Shown: positions 59,088 through 64,000 of the stretch, piece by piece | Numbering within the stretch: the stretch's first letter is position 1 | Layout of the letters: every line of letters starts with the position of its first letter | Source of the DNA: Clostridia bacterium | GTDB taxonomy: Bacteria; Bacillota; Clostridia; Oscillospirales; SIG627 | Direction: 5' to 3' | DNA length: 64,000 bases | NCBI GenBank assembly: GCA_017520825.1 | Contig: JAFXEX010000026.1 | Span: forward strand, 62,001 to 126,000 | Notes under the pieces: model-generated | Told to the model about the DNA's origin: nothing | The model's database searches: none | The model's input: only the letters and a program-made list of their open reading frames with translations | Program-made: the position numbers and the translations under genes

Positions 59088-59822
59088 TTACCACTCCAGC
59101 CATTTAAATTTATGTAAGAATTTTCCGTATAATTTATCGTACAGCTTTACGCCCACGATGCGCTTTACAAATAGGGTGCGTTTGGCTCGTTTGGACGTCC
59201 AGGACGCACTAAAATGATGAATTGAAAGAGTGTTCTCGGTTATTATTTTCTTTCCCGTGTAATACTTGATTGGACAGAGATAATCCTCGGGTAACATTCT
59301 TATTCCCATAAATACTTGGTTTTTATTGCTTATGTCCACACCCAGCTTTTCCATGGTTTTTGTGTTTCTGTCGGGACAGGGCGTCATATCGTAGCTACCG
59401 TCGGGAAGAACGAATGGTATATCGTCATAGTCTGCAAGCAGACGGCATACCAATTCATTTCCCTTTTCGCAGGCAAATCCCAGACCCGTTGAAACGAGTC
59501 CGTTATCGTCAAAGCCCATATAACCACCTTCTTCAAGTAGCTTGTCGATTGGTTTTATAAGCTCAACGTCGGTGTCAAAATAAATTCCACCCTCGTCATA
59601 CAACACCTTAAGTCTTACGTAATCGCTGACGAAAGCCCATTTACCTGCTTCATACGCTTCTCTGGCGTATCTGTTTTCGGTTATATCGAAGTTTTCTTCA
59701 TTGTGGCAAACTATTTTATATTCGGGACAGTACCTTTTCCAGCTTTTTATACATTTTTCTGCAAGGGGAGGCATTTTTCCCTTGCCAAACCAGCAATAGT
59801 GAATTATTTTTGGAATACTCAT
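59088..59822 (-). CDS. Glycosyltransferase with DXD motif, GT32-like
   Basis: 244 residues from ATG 59822, coupled (ATGA) to the flippase stop. N-terminus SIPKIIHYCWFGKGKMP is the OCH1/capsular family hallmark, then CPEYKIVCHNEENFDI, KWAFVSDYVRLKVLYDEGGI and the DXD in YFDTDVELI. These are retaining mannosyl- or galactosyltransferases of capsule loci. Substrate unknown. Confidence 0.92.
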   Translation of the reverse strand: MSIPKIIHYCWFGKGKMPPLAEKCIKSWKRYCPEYKIVCHNEENFDITENRYAREAYEAGKWAFVSDYVRLKVLYDEGGIYFDTDVELIKPIDKLLEEGGYMGFDDNGLVSTGLGFACEKGNELVCRLLADYDDIPFVLPDGSYDMTPCPDRNTKTMEKLGVDISNKNQVFMGIRMLPEDYLCPIKYYTGKKIITENTLSIHHFSASWTSKRAKRTLFVKRIVGVKLYDKLYGKFLHKFKWLEW

Positions 59823-61324
59823 TGCTTTTTCTTCTCCCTGCATAATTCAAAAATAGTTTTAAAAGCAGATCTGTTGAACGCGAAGTTCACAAATACGTAT
59901 AACGCCACAATCCATATTGAATGTATGATTCCGTAAAGCAACAGTCTGAAAAAGGAAAGGTTGCTGAAGGTATCCACGTAGAATATCGCCATAATGAGAG
60001 CAAAGACTGCGCCGTTTGTAATGATTATTTTATAGGTGCTCATCTGACTTCTCTTAAGCACCTTTTTGTTTGAATAATAAATAGTTACGATTCCACGGTA
60101 CAACAGCGCTGCTACTGTGCCCAGAATTGCTCCACATATTCCCATATAAAGAATTGCCACTACCGAAACTGTGATATTGATAACCATTTCCCATATGGCG
60201 TAGGAGCGAGTTTTCTGAAAATCTCCCGAATACTCAATAACGCCGTTGACGGGGAGCTTGCTGTTGGCAATCAAATTCATTATAACGAAGAGCAATACGA
60301 GGAGCGTGTTGGTGTATTCGGCGTCGTCGATTCCCTTTGTGTATATCTGTATGAGGGGGAGCAAAAATACTGCCATCAGGGTATAAATGATAAACGTCGC
60401 CATTACGTAAAGAGTTTCGTATGCGTTGAAGGTTCTGTCAAATTTTTCTCTGTCGGCGTGAAAGGTTTGTCCCAACGCAAAGGTAAAGGAGGAAACTACA
60501 CTGGTTATAAAATTCTGCACCTGAGAGAAAAAGATATTATATATAGCGTAAATACTTACTGCCTTGAAATCGCAGAGAAAGGAAATAAGTATTACGTCGG
60601 TATTATTGAACACCATTCCCGAAAGCTGATGCACCAGCACCGAGCTTTTCTGGGATATAGACTCAAAATCGGGCTTTGCCTTCAGGTCAAGCCATTTGTA
60701 TCTGCTCTTGGCGTAAAAATACAGATAGGTAAGCTGAACAAGAGCAATTACGCAATATACCAGCTGAATAAGAACGAGGCTGTCGGTTAAAAGCAGAACA
60801 AGTATTTTACCTACATTTGATGCAAGCTGAAGGAGAGTTTCGGAGTTGTTTATTACGTACTTTCTTCCGTCAACCTCCATGAGAATTCTGTATTTTGCTT
60901 GAACGAAATAGCTGAACAGAGAGGGAATTGCATTTAAGATTACGATAACGAACAGAACGTGACTGTTTATAGACGTGGGTATCAGATAGGCGTATACCAC
61001 TGCAATCACAAGAACGATAGCAGAGTATATCACACCCGTCTTGATATAATAGGCGTTGGTGGCAGAAAGCACTGCGCTTGCGCCGTGATAGTCTTTTTCT
61101 CCTATCCTTTTATAGAGCGCCTGAGTGGTTGCAAGACCAACCCCTGCCTCCAAAAGACACATATAGGTAAAAATCTGCTTTATGGTGGAAAGGACGCCGT
61201 TGACCTCTGAGCCGAAATTTTCAAGATATAATCTCGGCAAAAGGAAGCTGAGTGATATAAGGACAACCTGGTATATAAGCGAGGATATCAGGTTGTTCTT
61301 TATTCTTGAATCCTTGTTAGCCAA
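59819..61324 (-). CDS. Wzx-like polysaccharide flippase
   Basis: 501 residues with about 12-14 membrane helices. It begins NNLISSLIYQVVLISLSFLL and PRLYLENFGSEVNGVLSTI, the start of the polysaccharide biosynthesis (MVF/MOP) flippases. It should move the undecaprenyl-linked repeat unit to the outer face. Start is TTG 61324 with an excellent GGAGGTGACGTA site; no ATG is available at that position. Only one flippase is encoded in the locus. Confidence 0.93.
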   Translation of the reverse strand: MANKDSRIKNNLISSLIYQVVLISLSFLLPRLYLENFGSEVNGVLSTIKQIFTYMCLLEAGVGLATTQALYKRIGEKDYHGASAVLSATNAYYIKTGVIYSAIVLVIAVVYAYLIPTSINSHVLFVIVILNAIPSLFSYFVQAKYRILMEVDGRKYVINNSETLLQLASNVGKILVLLLTDSLVLIQLVYCVIALVQLTYLYFYAKSRYKWLDLKAKPDFESISQKSSVLVHQLSGMVFNNTDVILISFLCDFKAVSIYAIYNIFFSQVQNFITSVVSSFTFALGQTFHADREKFDRTFNAYETLYVMATFIIYTLMAVFLLPLIQIYTKGIDDAEYTNTLLVLLFVIMNLIANSKLPVNGVIEYSGDFQKTRSYAIWEMVINITVSVVAILYMGICGAILGTVAALLYRGIVTIYYSNKKVLKRSQMSTYKIIITNGAVFALIMAIFYVDTFSNLSFFRLLLYGIIHSIWIVALYVFVNFAFNRSAFKTIFELCREKKKQ

Positions 61325-61362
61325 TACGTCACCTCCACTCTAAAAATTATATTAAACAGTCG

Positions 61363-61905
61363 TCATACACAGTTGCAAATATAGTCTGCCGTAGCGTTTT
61401 CCTTAGGGATTATTTTTCCGGGATTACCTATTACGACGCTATGGGACGGAACGTCAAAATTAACGTAGGTAAGTGGCGCAATAAGAACGTCACTGCCGAT
61501 TTTCACCCTTCCCACAACAACTGAATTGGTACCGATCCAGCAGTTGTCCGAGATTTCGGGCGCGCCCTTTCTCTCTCCTCGGTTTTCTATACCAATGGTA
61601 ACGCCCGTACCGATATTGACGTTCTTACCGAGCTTGGCATCAGGGTGAATAATGACCCTGCCAAGATGCCCGATATATAAGCCCTCGCCAATGCTCGTCC
61701 TTGCAGGAATCTGAATTTTCGTCCTTTTTGACATTTGCATAAGCCTTAGCTCGTAGAAAAGTCTGAGGGGCAGAAATTTGCAGGCATTTGCCTTTCTGAA
61801 CAGGGCAAGGTGTTTTATCTCAAGGGGACGGAACACTCTTTTTAAAAAGGGCTCCCCACCTTCGCCGTAATAACGGTAAAGGTCTTTCTTAAAAACGTTG
61901 TTCAT
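61363..61905 (-). CDS. Serine O-acetyltransferase-like left-handed beta-helix acetyltransferase
   Basis: 180 residues. N-terminal helical part (KDLYRYYGEGGE), then hexapeptide repeats: TSIGEGLYIGHLGRVIIHPD, LGKNVNIGTGVTIGIENRG, ISDNCWIGTNSVVVGRVKIG and SHSVVIGNPGKIIP. It resembles CysE/WcaB-like enzymes that move acetyl from acetyl-CoA. In a polysaccharide locus an O-acetylating role on a sugar is more likely than serine acetylation. The catalytic His is probably in IGHLG or IHPD. Confidence 0.9.
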   Translation of the reverse strand: MNNVFKKDLYRYYGEGGEPFLKRVFRPLEIKHLALFRKANACKFLPLRLFYELRLMQMSKRTKIQIPARTSIGEGLYIGHLGRVIIHPDAKLGKNVNIGTGVTIGIENRGERKGAPEISDNCWIGTNSVVVGRVKIGSDVLIAPLTYVNFDVPSHSVVIGNPGKIIPKENATADYICNCV

Positions 61906-61916
61906 AGCTTTTGCAC

Positions 61917-62297
61917 TTATTTTTCCTTTGACTCAAGAAATATTTTTCTCGTTATAAAATTATAAACGGGAACGATTATCATGGCGATAAATTTCACTAT
62001 CAGATAATACACCGAGGTAAATCTTACGCCAATCCACAAAATCAATTGATTTAAGCCAAGTCCACCGATACTCAGCAGTACGAAAAGAATAAATTCACGG
62101 AGCTTGCTTTGATTTTTACTTTTGAAAACAAGGGACATACTCAAAAGATAGTTTACCGTTACCGAAACGCAAAAGGATACGGTTGAGGCAACGAGAACGT
62201 CCGTGTGCAGAAGCTCCTTTAAAGCCACCAGAACACCCACGTCCACCAGGGCTGCAATAACCCCCACTATTCCAAACTTCACCAGCTGAAGAATCAC
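61917..62297 (-). CDS. GtrA-like membrane protein
   Basis: 126 residues from GTG 62297 (GGAGGATAACAA). Four membrane helices in GtrA pattern: LVKFGIVGVIAALVDVGVLV, VASTVSFCVSVTVNYLLSMS with the conserved Asn-Tyr, FVFKSKNQSKL, and the last two helices. The family is thought to flip or hold undecaprenyl-phosphate-glucose. It works with GtrB (42319) and GtrII (57535) homologues in O-antigen or teichoic acid glucosylation. Confidence 0.92.
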   Translation of the reverse strand: MILQLVKFGIVGVIAALVDVGVLVALKELLHTDVLVASTVSFCVSVTVNYLLSMSLVFKSKNQSKLREFILFVLLSIGGLGLNQLILWIGVRFTSVYYLIVKFIAMIIVPVYNFITRKIFLESKEK

Positions 62298-62310
62298 TTG
62301 TTATCCTCCG

Positions 62311-64000
62311 TTACTCTTTGGCAAATACCCAAAGAGTTTCTTTTGCGTCATCTTTAGCCCCTTCCAAACGGTAAACGCTGAGAATTACCTCCTCGCCGTT
62401 TGCCTTTTTGTAGGTAATAGAAGGCGTTTTACCCTCCAACAGATGACGCTTTATAGCGTCGTAGTTCAAAAAGCTCATAACTGCTCTCTGAAAATCGGGA
62501 TGCACGATATCGGTGATATACTTTTTCAGTAGCCTTGAAAAGCTTTCCTCGTCCTCCTTATATCCCAGATAGGAGGGCATAAGAATTCTGTGAGCGTTGT
62601 CCGTTTCAAGGGACACTCTGTATATGCCGTTATAGTGCTCCTTGAGGACCGAAATCATAGTATCAATTTCTCTGATACCCGTTTTTATCTGACTGTAATC
62701 CTTGTCGGTATTCTCGGCAACGCTCACCTGCTCCTTGTTCTGATAGTATTGAGCCTTTGCCTCGTACATTCTTATTTCGGCTTCACGCACCATTTCCTCG
62801 CAGTTTGTGTTACGGCTTCTGTATGACGTACCGATAGCCACGTTGTAGCCAACCTGCTTCAACTGCTCGATAAAGGTTTCTATGTTCTGCTTGACGCTTT
62901 CCTGAGAGAGCCTCTTTGCAAACACAAGGAACTCGTCGCCACCCATTCGGTAAACGTACTGACCGAAGAACACCTCCTTCAAGGAGTTTGCAATATAGAT
63001 AAGCATTTCATCTCCCGCGGCGTGTCCATACTTGTTGTTTCTTACGTGCAACTCGTTTACGTCAATGTAAATGCAAGAAAAATCGTCGGGCTTTTCCTCG
63101 TCGAATACGAGAATATCTTTTTTGTACGCAACTCTGTTCAAGGCGCCCGTAAGAGAATCCGTTGTCGCTGCAAGCTCGGTTCTGTTAAGGTGCTTCTTGT
63201 TGTAGATAGCAATGGAGAAGCAAACCACAATGTCTCCGAGGAGCTTTCTGACAGCAGAGCTCTTCTTGGGGTTAATTGTACCCAGAATGCTTACGTGGTT
63301 GTTCTTGTCAGAGATAATCGCAAAGGATACGTCCTTAATTCCGTGGTTTATTGAAAAATGATATAATTCGGGATTTGTTTTCAAAAGATGATTGTTAGGA
63401 ACAATCTGCATAAACTCGGTAGACGAGTCGCTGGTATGTATATTTGCAGCGTATCTGAAAAGCTCTCCAACGAAATACTTTCTGTCCTCTCCCACCAAAA
63501 GCTTATCCTTCAGAGAGGGCTTGATATAGCTATAATCCTCTCCGTCAGCGTCTGCAAAAAAGGCAGAGCGTGAGCTTGAAAACTCTTTTATTCTTTTCAG
63601 TGCCGAATTTATATTTTCGTGCTGCTGATTAATTTCCAGAAGAAGATGTCTGATAGCCGAGGACTCCGAGCTTAATTTAGCTCTATCCTTTTCGGTCCTT
63701 AATATCAGCTCAAGGTAAGCCACTATAATCAGAATCATTACGCCGAAAAAGAGAAGCAGATTTCGGGATATTTTATGGGTTTCTGCAAACACCTGATTTT
63801 CATATCGGGCAAGCATAATACCCCAGTCGAAATCCTCAAGGGTGGAATAATGAATATACAAATCCTCTCCCGTAAGGATAGACTTGAAGGAGGAATATCC
63901 CTTTTCGCCGTTAGCAAGCTCCTCGTAGGAGTAGCCCTTGTTGAACTCTCTGTCCTTGAAATCCGACAACTGACCCGGAGCTCTGCCCAGCGTGTCTATA
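62311..64000 (-). CDS. Membrane GGDEF protein with GAF-like and PAS-like domains, 5'-truncated
   Basis: The frame is open to the right edge, so the N-terminus is missing. Visible order: end of an outer dCache-like sensor (DLYIHYSTLEDFDWGIMLARYE), a membrane helix (LLLFFGVMILIIVAYLELIL), a GAF-like region, an intact GGDEF domain and a C-terminal PAS-like part. The GGDEF core has TTDSLTGALNRVAY, NNKYGHAAGDEML and YRMGGDEFLVF (GGDEF at 62929-62943). The inhibitory I-site RxxD is absent (FFGQ in its place), so product inhibition is not expected. It should make c-di-GMP in response to an outside signal and is the first visible gene of the polysaccharide locus. Confidence 0.93.
   Translation of the reverse strand, partial: IDTLGRAPGQLSDFKDREFNKGYSYEELANGEKGYSSFKSILTGEDLYIHYSTLEDFDWGIMLARYENQVFAETHKISRNLLLFFGVMILIIVAYLELILRTEKDRAKLSSESSAIRHLLLEINQQHENINSALKRIKEFSSSRSAFFADADGEDYSYIKPSLKDKLLVGEDRKYFVGELFRYAANIHTSDSSTEFMQIVPNNHLLKTNPELYHFSINHGIKDVSFAIISDKNNHVSILGTINPKKSSAVRKLLGDIVVCFSIAIYNKKHLNRTELAATTDSLTGALNRVAYKKDILVFDEEKPDDFSCIYIDVNELHVRNNKYGHAAGDEMLIYIANSLKEVFFGQYVYRMGGDEFLVFAKRLSQESVKQNIETFIEQLKQVGYNVAIGTSYRSRNTNCEEMVREAEIRMYEAKAQYYQNKEQVSVAENTDKDYSQIKTGIREIDTMISVLKEHYNGIYRVSLETDNAHRILMPSYLGYKEDEESFSRLLKKYITDIVHPDFQRAVMSFLNYDAIKRHLLEGKTPSITYKKANGEEVILSVYRLEGAKDDAKETLWVFAKE

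Noticed and set aside
1..64000. Insertion sequences, prophage genes, toxin-antitoxin pairs or defence systems
   Set aside because: None of the open frames resembles a transposase, integrase, structural phage protein, toxin or defence nuclease. The gene density and strand blocks are those of a stable chromosome.

Overview
The window looks like chromosomal DNA of an anaerobic, low-to-middle-GC member of the Clostridia (Firmicutes), probably an uncultured gut or rumen lineage. The evidence is the RemA-gmk-rpoZ order, RNase M5, YlmH, an Rrf2-NifS-NifU operon, a ZTP riboswitch, an rplS leader and uniformly Gram-positive ribosome binding sites. I see no phage, insertion sequence, CRISPR array, plasmid gene or transposase. 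The family-level placement is inference.

Layout. 1-1961: end of a hexuronate catabolic locus (uxaC, SDR-type uxuB). 2017-2296: a tiny monocistronic gene for a 42-residue peptide with its own promoter and terminator. 2396-9846 (minus strand): an iscR-nifS-nifU-queG-nth-polA-(DUF4832 protein) operon that couples Fe-S cluster assembly to two Fe-S enzymes. 9931-15361: a winged-helix protein, then alaS, hinT, holA and rnmV. 15363-15807: a repeat-rich intergenic stretch. 15808-17904: yicC, remA, gmk, rpoZ. 17907-29646: a purine operon headed by a ZTP riboswitch (purE, C, F, M, N, a PurO-type IMP cyclohydrolase, a separate AICAR transformylase, purD, fused purL), followed by a lipoprotein and a small membrane protein. 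In this operon PurF lacks the glutaminase cysteine and PurH is split into two genes.

31151-41023: mixed genes. These are a CapA-like phosphatase, an O-antigen-ligase-like protein, a HAD phosphatase, an AraC regulator divergent from a Gfo/Idh/MocA dehydrogenase plus sugar isomerase, ylmH, class II fructose-bisphosphate aldolase, a MATE transporter and rplS with a structured leader. tRNA-Leu(UAG) lies at 41184-41267.

41402-64000 (minus strand, open at the right edge): a 20-gene co-directional exopolysaccharide locus. It has an initiating phosphoglycosyltransferase, six glycosyltransferases of families 2, 4 and 32, a Wzx flippase, a Wzy-like polymerase, an O-acetyltransferase, a YdjC deacetylase, and GtrA-, GtrB- and GtrII-like proteins. 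Four proteins with cyclic-di-GMP signalling domains are embedded in it: a membrane GGDEF protein at the 5' end, two EAL proteins at the 3' end, and a Wzz-like polysaccharide co-polymerase whose cytoplasmic tail is a degenerate GGDEF domain. No tyrosine kinase of the CpsD type is present. The simplest reading is a Wzx/Wzy capsule or exopolysaccharide system whose chain-length machinery has a pseudo-GGDEF module where other Firmicutes have a tyrosine kinase. I consider this the most novel feature of the window.
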